The notes under the pieces were generated by a model, which was not told the origin of the DNA, ran no database searches, and saw only the letters and a list, made by a program, of their open reading frames with translations. Shown here one piece after another: positions 36,125-44,723 of a stretch of 64,000 nucleotides of DNA. Origin of the DNA: ZAX-1 sp046533095 (GTDB lineage Bacteria; Bacillota; Clostridia; Lachnospirales; Lachnospiraceae). A program made the translations under genes and the position numbers. How positions within the stretch are numbered: the first letter of the stretch is position 1; each line of letters opens with the position of its first letter. The stretch is from contig JAJQRA010000017.1 of assembly GCA_046533095.1 (NCBI GenBank), positions 191,947-255,946 of the forward strand. Reading direction: 5' to 3'.

Positions 36125-37487
36125 TATAAAAAACAATGTTCAAGATATGACACAGGGGAATGTGCGTACTATTCTTGTGTCTTTTGCAATTCCATTGATG
36201 CTCGGAAATCTGTTTCAGCAATTTTATAGCATGGTTGATACTATGGTAGTCGGGCAAGGTATCGGTTATCGCGCGTTGGCGGCGGTAGGCGCAACCGCTC
36301 CGGTAGTGCAACTGATTTTAGGACTTGCCATAGGGCTGACAGGCGGATTATCTGTGGTGATAGCACAGTATTTCGGCTCCGGAAACATGGAAATGACACG
36401 CAAAGCAGTAATCAATGGCATCTATATCTGCGCCGTACTTGCTGTTATAGTCACGGCAACAGGTATTATTTTATGCCGCTATCTGTTCATTATAACAAAT
36501 ACGCCCATTGATATTATTGATGAAGCGGTGCTATATACCATGATCAGTTTTGCAGGGGCAGTCGCTACCATAAGTTACAATTTTCAGGCGGGCATCATGC
36601 GCGCTCTTGGAGATAGCAAAATGCCTTTTTTCTTTTTAGTGATTGCTTCACTGATTAATATTGTCCTCGATTTGTTTCTGGTATTTGTCATACCGCTTGG
36701 CGTCGCGGGTGTTGCGATAGCTACTATAATATCACAGATTATTTCCGGCATATTATGTTTCCTATACATACGAAAACATATAACGGTATTGCATTTTCAG
36801 CCGGGCGAATGGAAAGTAGATACGGGGTTAATTCTCAAGCATCTAAAAGTTAGCATACCTATGGCCTTTTTTGCATCGCTGTTAGCTGTCAGCTTCTTGC
36901 TGTTACAATCCACGCTCAATTCTTTGGGTAGCGCAGATGTAGCCGCATATACAGCAGCAAGCAAAATGGATTCGCTGATATATCAAATCATGGGAGCTTT
37001 TGGTACGGCTATATCCACATTTGCTGCACAGAACTTTGGCAAATTGGAATTTAAGCGTATCCACGAAGGTATCCGTAAATGTATGCAGATTACAGTCTGT
37101 ATAAGCCTGATACTTGCAGTATTTGTATTCTGCTTTGGGAAATACTTTATGCTGATGTTTGTCGGTGGAGCGGAGAAAGAAATTATAAGCGCAGGAACTA
37201 TGTATATGAAAATCACATCTGTTTTTTACATCATTCTTGGCGTTAATTTTGTTGTGCGTTTTGTATTGGCGGGAATTGGCGAAACAATGGTGCCGCTAAT
37301 CGTAGGAATCATGGAGATAGTTGTTCGTTCAGTATCGGCATTTTTACTGATAAAGTATTTTGGATTTGTAGGAATGTCATTTGTGAGTCCGCTATGTTGG
37401 TTTACGTCAACACTATTAGTAGCGATTATATGTCCTGTGTTAATGCGGAAAGCTGAAGCTCAAAAAGAAAGGGAGATTGCAATATGA
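36093..37487 (+). CDS. MATE family efflux transporter
   Basis: A 464-residue exporter with about twelve helices. Family motifs: PLMLGNLFQQFYSMVDTMVVG at the start, split here as PLMLGNLFQQF and YSMVDTMVVG, then AVGATAPV and GLSVVIAQYFG. The start overlaps the DUF4405 remnant by 32 bp. At its end, ATG 37484 overlaps the stop codon and opens a frame of only 10 codons, the stump of a coupled gene that was lost. This MATE protein differs from the one at 15115. Confidence 0.9.
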   Translation: MKKTVRQQEYSIKNNVQDMTQGNVRTILVSFAIPLMLGNLFQQFYSMVDTMVVGQGIGYRALAAVGATAPVVQLILGLAIGLTGGLSVVIAQYFGSGNMEMTRKAVINGIYICAVLAVIVTATGIILCRYLFIITNTPIDIIDEAVLYTMISFAGAVATISYNFQAGIMRALGDSKMPFFFLVIASLINIVLDLFLVFVIPLGVAGVAIATIISQIISGILCFLYIRKHITVLHFQPGEWKVDTGLILKHLKVSIPMAFFASLLAVSFLLLQSTLNSLGSADVAAYTAASKMDSLIYQIMGAFGTAISTFAAQNFGKLEFKRIHEGIRKCMQITVCISLILAVFVFCFGKYFMLMFVGGAEKEIISAGTMYMKITSVFYIILGVNFVVRFVLAGIGETMVPLIVGIMEIVVRSVSAFLLIKYFGFVGMSFVSPLCWFTSTLLVAIICPVLMRKAEAQKEREIAI

Positions 37488-37671
37488 AAAAGGCAAGCAC
37501 ACAGCAACCCAAGTAATATCAATGGTAGTTAGAATGATAAGCACCGAAATTATGATATATTTTGTTTATTGCTCCTTACAGTTTTGCAAGCATGATGAAT
37601 TGATTATAACGGCGATAGAACCGACATAATGAATGAACGAACGCACCACAACGGGATTGGTCTATTTTATT

Positions 37672-37712
37672 GTTTAGGAATTGTTTATATCTTTTACCGT
37701 GGTTGTTTAGGC
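37672..37712 (+). promoter_or_regulatory. 41-bp direct repeat, copy 2 (candidate regulator binding site)
   Basis: Two differences from copy 1 at 29543. It lies 50 bp upstream of the BcrA-like ATPase start. The gap from 37517 to 37671 has no gene. Confidence 0.65.
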
Positions 37713-37761
37713 ATACCGCTTAAAATTGGTTCATAACAGAGAAAGACAGGGGGCAAACAAA

Positions 37762-38664
37762 ATGGAATATATAGTACAAACAAAAGACCTGAGTAAAACA
37801 TTCGCAGGCAAAGCCGCAGTGAACAGTGTGAGTGTAACTATCCGTCGAGGGGACATTTACGGATTTATCGGTGAAAATGGAGCGGGAAAAACAACTTTTA
37901 TGCGTATGCTCTGTGGACTTGCCGAACCAACCGGCGGTTCAATGCGACTTTTCGAGAGCGGCGACCTTGAGAAGCAGCGCCACCGAATTGGATGCGCGAT
38001 TGAAAACCCCGCGCTGTATCCGGCGATGACCGCAGATGAAAATTTAGAGGTGTACCGCGTCTTGATTGGTATCCCAAACAAGAACATTGTGCCTGAACTG
38101 CTCAATTTTGTCGGACTCGGCGGGTTGGGGAAAAAGAAAGCAAAGGATTTTTCCCTCGGAATGAAACAACGGCTGATGATAGCTATTGCGATGATTGGTG
38201 ACCCGGAGTTCCTCATTTTAGACGAACCGATGAACGGCCTTGATCCGATGGGTATCAAAGAAATTCGCGATTTGCTTCTGAAGCTGAACAAAGAGAAGCA
38301 ACTGACAATCGTAATATCCAGTCATATTCTCGATGAGCTTTCCAGAATGGCGACATGCTATGGCGTTATCCACAAAGGTGAACTTGTTGATGAATTTTCA
38401 GCGCAGGAACTTGAACGCAGATGCCGCCACAATATAAAAATTGTTACGGACAATACGGGCAAAACGGAACAAATGCTGAGAACTGCTATAAGCGCAAACT
38501 TTGAAACTATGCCCGATGGCGCGATTGTTTTGTATGACCGCCTTGACGAAGCCGCCAATATCAATCATATGCTGGTTTCAAACGGCATTGCCGTGTCTGT
38601 GCTTTCCCCCGGAGAGCAAAACCTTGAAGGCTATTTTATGGATTTAATGGGAGGTAAAAGATAA
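37762..38664 (+). CDS. ABC transporter ATP-binding protein (BcrA type)
   Basis: A 300-residue ATPase. Walker A GENGAGKTT at about residue 38, signature LGMKQRL, Walker B FLILDEPMNGLDP, and the switch His in SSHILDELS are present. The C-terminal 80 residues form the extension typical of bacitracin/lantibiotic-immunity ATPases. The ATG at 37762 follows AGGGGGCAAACAAA; an upstream frame without ribosome site is rejected. The stop overlaps the permease start by one base. It is likely part of a peptide-antibiotic resistance exporter. Confidence 0.9.
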   Translation: MEYIVQTKDLSKTFAGKAAVNSVSVTIRRGDIYGFIGENGAGKTTFMRMLCGLAEPTGGSMRLFESGDLEKQRHRIGCAIENPALYPAMTADENLEVYRVLIGIPNKNIVPELLNFVGLGGLGKKKAKDFSLGMKQRLMIAIAMIGDPEFLILDEPMNGLDPMGIKEIRDLLLKLNKEKQLTIVISSHILDELSRMATCYGVIHKGELVDEFSAQELERRCRHNIKIVTDNTGKTEQMLRTAISANFETMPDGAIVLYDRLDEAANINHMLVSNGIAVSVLSPGEQNLEGYFMDLMGGKR

Positions 38665-39443
38665 TGAATATCATCAAATCAGAGTTTTACAAACTCAAAA
38701 AATCGAAAGTATTTTATTTTTGTTTGCTTGCCTGTGTCGTGCTGGCAGTGTTCTCGGTGGTTTTAGCGGGTTCAATACAGGCGGGTGTCCTTACAAGAGG
38801 CGTTGAAGCGGCTGAGGAAACAACGGAGGTTCTCACCGGTGTATCCTTGCTTGAACAGGCATTGGGGTTAGATTTCCTCCCGACTATTTTCGCCGTATTT
38901 GTGTCAATATTCGTAGCGGGAGAATTTACCAATGGATCGATGAAAAACTATGTTTCAAAGGGATATAGCCGAGTTGCGATTTATCTTTCAAAATTCATGG
39001 TTTGCGGTGTGGCGGTTATGGCGATGTACCTTGTAAATATCGTACTTGCCTGCGCCATAGGTTCAGCTATTTGGGGATTTGATCCAACAGGTCTTGCGAC
39101 AGCCGGAAACATCGCAACAATGGTACTTGGTGAAGCATTGTTGCTGCTGGCGTACACATCGCTGTTTGTCCTACTGTCAATGTGGCTTCGCAGTAATGGC
39201 GTGTCCATAGCGGTTAATATTTGCGTGGTTTCCTTATTTTCGACTATCCTAATGTTAACAACTTTTATCACCGGAGATAGCATTACGCTCGCAAATTACT
39301 GGATTTCCGGCAATGTGTCTGCTCTCGCTACAATCGCGCCGGAAAACGGCGCTGTAATGCAAGGCTTAATAGTTGGTCTGTGCTACTTGATAGGCGGAAC
39401 TGTATTGGGGAGTGTCTTGTTTAAGAAGCAGGATATAAAGTGA
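38664..39443 (+). CDS. ABC-2 type permease (BcrB-like)
   Basis: A 259-residue protein with six hydrophobic segments. NIIKSEFYKLKKSKVF at the N-terminus and FTNGSMKNYVSKGYSR are hallmarks of lantibiotic/bacitracin immunity permeases. AGGTAAAAGATA precedes the ATG. It pairs with the ATPase just upstream. The upstream two-component system and the shared 41-bp repeat make it a candidate for peptide-antibiotic-responsive control. Confidence 0.88.
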   Translation: MNIIKSEFYKLKKSKVFYFCLLACVVLAVFSVVLAGSIQAGVLTRGVEAAEETTEVLTGVSLLEQALGLDFLPTIFAVFVSIFVAGEFTNGSMKNYVSKGYSRVAIYLSKFMVCGVAVMAMYLVNIVLACAIGSAIWGFDPTGLATAGNIATMVLGEALLLLAYTSLFVLLSMWLRSNGVSIAVNICVVSLFSTILMLTTFITGDSITLANYWISGNVSALATIAPENGAVMQGLIVGLCYLIGGTVLGSVLFKKQDIK

Positions 39444-39501
39444 GAACACTCTGGCCTGTCTGCTTCGGTTGATACAAAAGATTGGATGCTCGATTCTTAA
39501 A

Positions 39502-39768
39502 TCATTCTTCACTATCAATAATGGCGTCAAATTCTCTTAAAATGCCCCGCGCCGCTGCCACTATAATGCGTTGCTCCTGCTCTGTAGCGTTCAAAAATTC
39601 ATAGATAAACTGTTCTTGCTCTGGAGTATTTGTTATAGTATCAGGACGAAAAATTAAGTCCGCAGGAATGTTGAGTGTATTTATTATTCTATATACTGTT
39701 TCAAATGTTGGATTACGCTTTCCATTTTCAATGGCTATGACTGTACGAAGGGAGGCTTCAATTTCAGC
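39502..39768 (-). pseudogene. XRE-type regulator, N-terminally truncated
   Basis: On the minus strand the frame ends at 39502 and contains EASLRTVIAIENGKRNPTFE, a typical second half of a Cro/cI helix-turn-helix, followed by YRIINTLNIPADLIF and an acidic C-terminus. A TAA lies directly upstream of the surviving part near 39776, and the first helix is missing. It is not intact. Confidence 0.65.
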
Positions 39769-39843
39769 TTAGTGTCGGCTGTCGTTCTCCACAATACCTC
39801 TATTTTGTTTTTGATTTTTCAAAACAGAATGGAGGTTTTTGCC

Positions 39844-40395
39844 GTGAAAATCAATGAAACATACCGCCTGAAAAAATATTCTCAACTTTTTTTCAAAAAC
39901 TTTGGCAAAACGCAATTTTCAAACGGGATAGGGAGTGAAAGGGAAAATAAGCCGCCTTTCGTGGTTATGGAAGGAGGTGAGGATTTGGAACTTTCTTTCC
40001 AAGAAACAATCAAGCATCAGTTTGAAAGCTACTGCAAAAAGATAATCCGCGAGAGATACCGTGATTGTGTGCGGTCAGCCCAACGGCTCTCGGAACACGA
40101 AATATCGTTTTCAGAGCTTTCGCAGAATGAAATGGATAGTCTGAGCGTGAGAGATGATTATGCAGCAGATTACTTTCACTTCGATGCAAGCGGCATTGAT
40201 GTGCCGATCAAAAGCGAATCGCTGGCGAACGCACTATCGAAGTTGCCGCCGCAAAAGCGTGACATCGTACTGTTGGCGCATTGTTTGGGCATGAGCGATG
40301 TGGAAATCGCGGAAATGCTGAATATGATACGCAGTACCGTCCAGTATCAGCGGACAAGCTCACTGGCGAAACTAAAAAAGTATATGGAGGGATGA
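39844..40395 (+). CDS. RNA polymerase sigma factor of conjugative-element type
   Basis: A 183-residue sigma-70-like protein of the small group found in Tn916/Tn1549-like elements. The family start YRLKKYSQLFFKNFG and ENKPPFVVMEGGEDLELSF are clear. Region 4 at about residues 125-180 shows LPPQKRDIVLLAHCLGMSD and the recognition helix. GTG at 39844 follows TGGAGG, which is better placed than the ATG at 39829. The next gene starts 3 bp after its stop. It is a survivor of an element whose recombinase is gone. Confidence 0.8.
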   Translation: MKINETYRLKKYSQLFFKNFGKTQFSNGIGSERENKPPFVVMEGGEDLELSFQETIKHQFESYCKKIIRERYRDCVRSAQRLSEHEISFSELSQNEMDSLSVRDDYAADYFHFDASGIDVPIKSESLANALSKLPPQKRDIVLLAHCLGMSDVEIAEMLNMIRSTVQYQRTSSLAKLKKYMEG

Positions 40396-40398
40396 GCG

Positions 40399-40638
40399 AT
40401 GAGCAAACGTAATGGTAACAAGCCGTTACTGCCATTTTACGTTATAAAGGCCACTGCCGATGGTGACACAGATGCTATTGCAACGGTTTTAGAACATTTT
40501 GATGGCTACATTGCGGCACTGTCAACCAAACGGTTGTATGACGAGTATGGAAATTCATATATGTGCGTTGACGAGAGCCTCCGCGCTGAACTGAACAGCA
40601 AGTTGGTACAAGGAATCCACCGATTTAAGGTAGCCTAA
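40399..40638 (+). CDS. Small helix-turn-helix protein of conjugative elements
   Basis: A 79-residue protein with LPFYVIKATADGDTDAIATV, a motif shared by small helix-turn-helix proteins that follow the sigma factor gene in Tn916-like elements. It ends with SKLVQGIHRFKVA. It begins 3 bp after the sigma gene, and GGAGGGATGAGC serves as ribosome site. Its exact role is unknown. Confidence 0.75.
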   Translation: MSKRNGNKPLLPFYVIKATADGDTDAIATVLEHFDGYIAALSTKRLYDEYGNSYMCVDESLRAELNSKLVQGIHRFKVA

Positions 40639-41177
40639 CACAAAGCCTGTGCGGGAGCAATCCGCGCGGTGGGGAGTGTCCCTTTCCACTCCTTACGCAG
40701 AGATTGCCCCCGTAACGGGCAATTTGCCATTCTGTAAAACCGCATTGGATTCAGTGTGGCTTTACAGGCTGACAATAGCCATGCTCTTTGAAAACAGAAT
40801 ATACAATGTTCAGGTACATTCCCCGTGCGCCGAGTGAAAAAATAGCCGCACTTGACGATAAAGGCTTGTTTTGACCCTGCCGTGGCAGGCAGGGCGCGAT
40901 AACTCGCACGGGAAACAATGATACTTTTTCACGACCTCCCACAGACTTTAGGGGGAGTTCCTGCGGTGTTCGCAAGCTTTGGAAAGCGGCGGCAATGGGG
41001 GGGCTATGATACCGCGCCAACGGTAGCCTGAACAATTCCCGACCGTCCGGGGGCGTGGCAAATAGGATGGATACATTGATGACAGAAACCACAGGCCGGC
41101 TTATGCCCTTTTGCGTGAGCCGACCTGTTCTGTGCCATCAATCCGTAGTTAAAATCAATCTGAATGGAGGATATTGT
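40639..41177. other. Non-coding remnant of an element's regulatory region
   Basis: These 539 bp hold no intact gene. Short GC-rich pieces remain, for example a stem CCCTGCC-GT-GGCAGGG near 40878 and a short frame MFRYIPRAPSEKIA at 40807. The stretch continues into the start of the recombinase remnant and resembles the leader of mobile-element genes. Confidence 0.4.
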
Positions 41178-41341
41178 ATGAACGGTCGGCGATCCGGGAG
41201 TACAAGAGTATTGCAACCATTGACCGCGACATATTGACAAAGCTGATAAGCAAAATTGAGGTTGGGGAACGTCAAATCGTTGACGGACAGAAGCAGCGGG
41301 AAATCCGTATCCATTACAAATTCGTTGGATATATCGGGTAA
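41178..41341 (+). pseudogene. Serine recombinase remnant (start joined to C-terminus)
   Basis: ATG 41178 with GGAGGATATTGT looks like the original start, but after three codons the sequence jumps, out of frame, to the last 50 residues of a serine recombinase with a DUF4368-type tail: REYKSIATIDRD, KLISKIEVGERQ and IRIHYKFVGYIG (frame 41189-41341). A large internal deletion removed the catalytic domain. Confidence 0.7.
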
Positions 41342-41374
41342 GCATTACCATTCTACTCAAAGATAGCCAATCCG

Positions 41375-42076
41375 ATGGTTGCGAAAGAAGGTAGCATTAC
41401 AAAAGCGGCAGAAATGATCCATGTGACTCAACCAACACTTAGCCGACAATTGATGAAGCTTGAAGAAGAAATGGGAACAAGTTTGTTCATTCGTGGGAAA
41501 AGGCAAATTACTTTAGCGGATAGTGGGTTACTTTTTCAACAGCGAATAAAAGAAATTATTGCCCTGCTTGATAAAACCGAACGAGATTTAGCTGAACAAA
41601 AAGAAATGATTAGCGGTGTAGTTACCATTGGCTGTGTGGGATCAATCGCATCAACGATACTGCCGGAGATGATGGAGAACTTTTCCACAACCTATCCGAT
41701 GGTTCAGTACGAACTGCATAGTGCCGATGGTGATGACATTCGGGAAAAGATTGACAGGGGAAACATCGACATCGGAATTTTACTTGAGCCGATCGAAGTT
41801 GCGAAGTATGATTACATTCGCCTGCCATTTCAGGAAATATGGGGTGTTCTTATGCGGAGGGATGATCCTCTTGCACAAAAAGACTCAATTAGTGTGAATG
41901 ACATTCTCCCTTTGCCGCTCATTATACCCCGACGTGTGATTGTTAAAAACGAAATTGCTAATTGGTTTGGCGTTAAACCAGACGAACTACATATCTATGC
42001 ATCGCACAATCTTTTGACAAATGCTTCACTTTTGGTTGAACGTAGGCTTGGCTATGCAATTTGTGTGCTTCTTCAC
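41375..42076 (+). pseudogene. LysR family regulator, copy 2, truncated at both ends
   Basis: This fragment corresponds to residues 14-239 of copy 1 at 33546 and keeps most residues identical. The first 13 codons are replaced by unrelated sequence, and after YAICV the frame enters aldo-keto reductase DNA in the wrong frame. One deletion removed the LysR C-terminus, the intergenic terminator and the reductase N-terminus. It is not expected to work. Confidence 0.8.
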
Positions 42077-42945
42077 AGGATATTATTAAATGTGCGTTGG
42101 AATTTGACATTAATTTCTTTGATACCGCAATGGGATATTCGGGTGGTGCGAGTGAGCAGTTTCTGGGTCGTTCTATCAATGCTTTAACGGCTCGTGAAAA
42201 GGTGGTGATTGCCACAAAGTTTTTACCACGTACGGAAGAAGAAATTACATCTGGTATCAGTGGCCAACGTCATATAGCAGATTGTCTGGACAATAGCTTA
42301 TCTCGCTTAGGTATGGACTACATAGATTTATATATTTGCCATATGTGGGATTATCACACACCAATTGAAGAATTGATGGAGGGATTGAATTCAGCCGTCA
42401 ATTCCGGAAAAACCCGAACTATTGGTATCTCAAACTGTTTCGCATGGCAACTGTCGAAAGCCAACTATATCGCAGAGAAAAACGATTGGAACAAATTTGT
42501 ATCAATACAAGGTCATTACAATTTGTTGGTCCGCGAAGAGGAACGGGAGATGGTTCCGTACTGCGAAGAGGAAGGCATTGCACTCACGCCGTATAGTCCA
42601 CTGGCTTCCGGGCGATTGGTAAAGCCCCAGACAGAATCGACTGCTCGATTGGAATTAGACAAGATAGCTATGAGTAAATATAATGCGACCAGTGAGCAAG
42701 ACAGCATTATTGTTGAACGTGTGGCGGAGATTGCAGAAAAGAGAGGACTCAGCAGAACCCAGGTTGCATTAGGATGGTTGCTGTCAAAAACTACCACTCC
42801 TGTGCTCGGTGCAACAAAACTTCAACATATAGAGGAAGCTGTTGCGGCAGTGGGGATAACGCTCTCTCCAGAAGATATGGAATACCTTGAAGAACCATAT
42901 ATTCCACACAAACTGGTAGGTGTAATGAGTTTTAATCACAAATAG
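42061..42945 (+). pseudogene. Aldo-keto reductase, copy 2, N-terminally truncated
   Basis: From QDIIKCALEF onward this matches residues 41-329 of copy 1, with perhaps five in six residues identical by eye. The catalytic tetrad region NFFDTAMGYSGGASE is kept, but about 40 residues carrying the first strands are lost. The first codons (MCASS) are junction sequence. It might still be translated as a 294-residue chain, but the barrel would be incomplete. Confidence 0.75.
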
Positions 42946-42969
42946 CGAATCATTAAGGAGGTATTTTCT

Positions 42970-43206
42970 ATGTCAAGCCATATTTGGTTCTTTCCAACTT
43001 TAGTTGAAACTCGTTGTTTTTCCGTTGATGAATCCCTTAATTTTCAGTGTTTCCAATTATGTGTACTAATGGAATCAATTAACTTTGGAAGGAACTGGTT
43101 ATGTTATGAAAGGTATGGGAAAGATCATTGGTGGTTTCTTCAAAAATCGGAAGGCAAATAAAGAATACAAGCAGAATCTTTCTGCCCAAACAAAGAAAAG
43201 GTTATA
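42970..43206 (+). pseudogene. Flavodoxin start stump and an unidentified C-terminal fragment
   Basis: ATGTCAAGCCATAT at 42970, behind AAGGAGGT, matches the flavodoxin start after copy 1, but the similarity ends after a few codons. Later, 43090-43206 reads GYVMKGMGKIIGGFFKNRKA and ends KKRL, which looks like the basic tail of another protein that I do not recognise. The region is a junction of fragments. Confidence 0.4.
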
Positions 43207-43221
43207 GAGGAGAGAATTAAA

Positions 43222-43554
43222 GTGGAAAAATGTAAACAAATTTGGGGTGGTTTTGCTTATTTTCTGGCAGTTCAGTTGATGATGGCACTGGCTCAGATCT
43301 TCAACTTCTTTGTTCAGCGGAACGTGACGTTTAATTCAAAAAGTAATATCGTCAAGGCTGCTGTGTGGTATGTGATTGCTCACATCATAATATCCATAGG
43401 TGCAGCTGCACTCCAGGGATTTTACAAGGCACCAATCTATAATTTGTTTATGAACACGATGAGTATGGGCAGAGCCGGGGAAACACTGGCAGATGCATTG
43501 ACGATGGTTATTAACTGTGCGATTTCATTCTGGGTATTTTTCCCGATTTTTTAA
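43222..43554 (+). CDS. GtrA-like membrane protein, probably truncated
   Basis: A 110-residue protein with three or four hydrophobic segments. The NFFVQRNVTF motif, followed by a long hydrophobic stretch, is that of the GtrA family, whose members help move lipid-linked sugars. Here it begins at what would be the second or third helix of GtrA, so the N-terminus is probably missing. GAGGAGAGAATTAAA gives a ribosome site before GTG 43222, so it may still be translated. Confidence 0.5.
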   Translation: MEKCKQIWGGFAYFLAVQLMMALAQIFNFFVQRNVTFNSKSNIVKAAVWYVIAHIIISIGAAALQGFYKAPIYNLFMNTMSMGRAGETLADALTMVINCAISFWVFFPIF

Positions 43555-43674
43555 AATCATTTTCAAAAAATAGGCGATCAGGTAGAGAAAATTGGTCTGG
43601 GGAACCAAAGGTAAGTATATAAGAAGAAATATCAATGGTTGCCCATGACCGATTTTGGCTATTCTGAGGAATGA

Positions 43675-43902
43675 TTATCGATCAATTATTCCTTCGTTGT
43701 GTGTTTTAATATATTCGTCGATGCTGTCAATGATATACAGTGGGCTTGTCATATGCAGACCTTCCCAACAACCTGTGATAAAATCGACTGCGCCTGTCTT
43801 ACGGAGGTAGTTATAGGCTTCCTGTCCGCTTAATTGTTTTTCGTTCTTGTAAAATTCTACGCATGATGCGAGAAACCATACTTCCCCTTTTGGCTTTGTC
43901 AT
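43675..43902 (-). CDS. DUF3791 family protein
   Basis: A 75-residue protein with the DUF3791 pattern: EVWFLASCVEFYKNE, LSGQEAYNYLRKTGAVDFI and ending in the LH-TSP-YIIDSIDEYI motif. The start codon overlaps the next gene's stop by 4 bp, so three minus-strand genes form a tight cassette. DUF3791 genes are often found beside DUF3990 genes, which suggests they act together, possibly as an antitoxin-like partner (inference). Confidence 0.8.
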   Translation of the reverse strand: MTKPKGEVWFLASCVEFYKNEKQLSGQEAYNYLRKTGAVDFITGCWEGLHMTSPLYIIDSIDEYIKTHNEGIIDR

Positions 43903-44144
43903 ATCTGCTCCTCCGGGAAAGTAATTTTACCAGTGGTTATTTCTTCTTCCAACAAATCAAAGAGGAGGGGATATCCCAAGTGCCACATTTTTGTCTTTTC
44001 GTCCTCCAAGACTTTATATAACTGAGAGTTATACAGCACTTTGGAGGCTTCTGCCACACTAAATCCATGCTTTTCCATCAGCAGAGTTAAAATACCCGGT
44101 GTGATAAGTGCAATAACTGCGTGAACGTTTTTTTGGTTTGTCAT
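43899..44144 (-). CDS. Small DUF3791-like protein, middle gene of the cassette
   Basis: An 81-residue protein with HAVIALITPGILTLLMEKHG, SVAEASKVLYNSQLYKVLED and an acidic C-terminus. It resembles the DUF3791-adjacent proteins that pair with DUF3990, although I cannot name its family with certainty. It overlaps both neighbours by 4 bp. No signal peptide. Confidence 0.65.
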   Translation of the reverse strand: MTNQKNVHAVIALITPGILTLLMEKHGFSVAEASKVLYNSQLYKVLEDEKTKMWHLGYPLLFDLLEEEITTGKITFPEEQI

Positions 44145-44641
44145 AAAACTACCTCCATTCTGAGAAATTTCAAGAGCGTTATAGCCCGCTCAGATTTTAA
44201 ACATATTTGATCAACGAGTTTTCTCGTTTTTAGTGCACCGATCGTTAATTCTGTACTAAGACCACCGTTAATATATAATATGATAGTAGGTAAAACATCA
44301 TCGTTTGCTACTGCACCGATAACAATGTCGTATTTTTCTCCTGTATACTGTTTTAAGCGATTATCCTTTACGAATTCGAGCCATTTACTGCTAGTTTCTG
44401 TGAAATGGCAGATATTCAGTGTCTGCTCAGCCTGTGCCATATCAAACTCGTAAACATTGACCGTAGCAAAACCGCCTTTTCGGCGGTTCACGATAATTTC
44501 GGAGAACTTTTTCGCCTGATCTTCGCTTGTTGTGAGGTAAAAACCTGTACCAAAGTCAAGTCCGCGCGTCTGCTTTATCAATCGCGGCTCTCTTATCTCC
44601 AGATTGCTCCCATGATATAGTGTGAGTGTTCCAATTGACAT
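44141..44641 (-). CDS. DUF3990 family protein, ADP-ribosyltransferase-like
   Basis: A 166-residue protein starting at 44641 behind AGGAGAAATG. It begins LTLYHGSNLEIREP and has GLDFGTGFYLTTSEDQAKKF, the DUF3990 signature; the YHGS and GFYLTT pattern is like that of small ADP-ribosyltransferase folds. It is the first gene of a three-gene cassette with two small coupled partners. A toxin-antitoxin or effector role is a reasonable inference, not shown. The divergent promoter region (44648-44723) also faces the sigma-54 activator remnant. Confidence 0.8.
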   Translation of the reverse strand: MSIGTLTLYHGSNLEIREPRLIKQTRGLDFGTGFYLTTSEDQAKKFSEIIVNRRKGGFATVNVYEFDMAQAEQTLNICHFTETSSKWLEFVKDNRLKQYTGEKYDIVIGAVANDDVLPTIILYINGGLSTELTIGALKTRKLVDQICLKSERAITLLKFLRMEVVL

Positions 44642-44723
44642 AATCACATTTCTCCTGTTCTTTTCACCATTTTGCGAATAAAAATATTATATCACAGTTT
44701 CCCGCTAATTGCGATAATTATTC

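Noticed and set aside
40639..41177. Additional genes in the GC-rich stretch after the sigma factor
   Set aside because: The frames have no ribosome sites or recognisable domains and are broken by stops.
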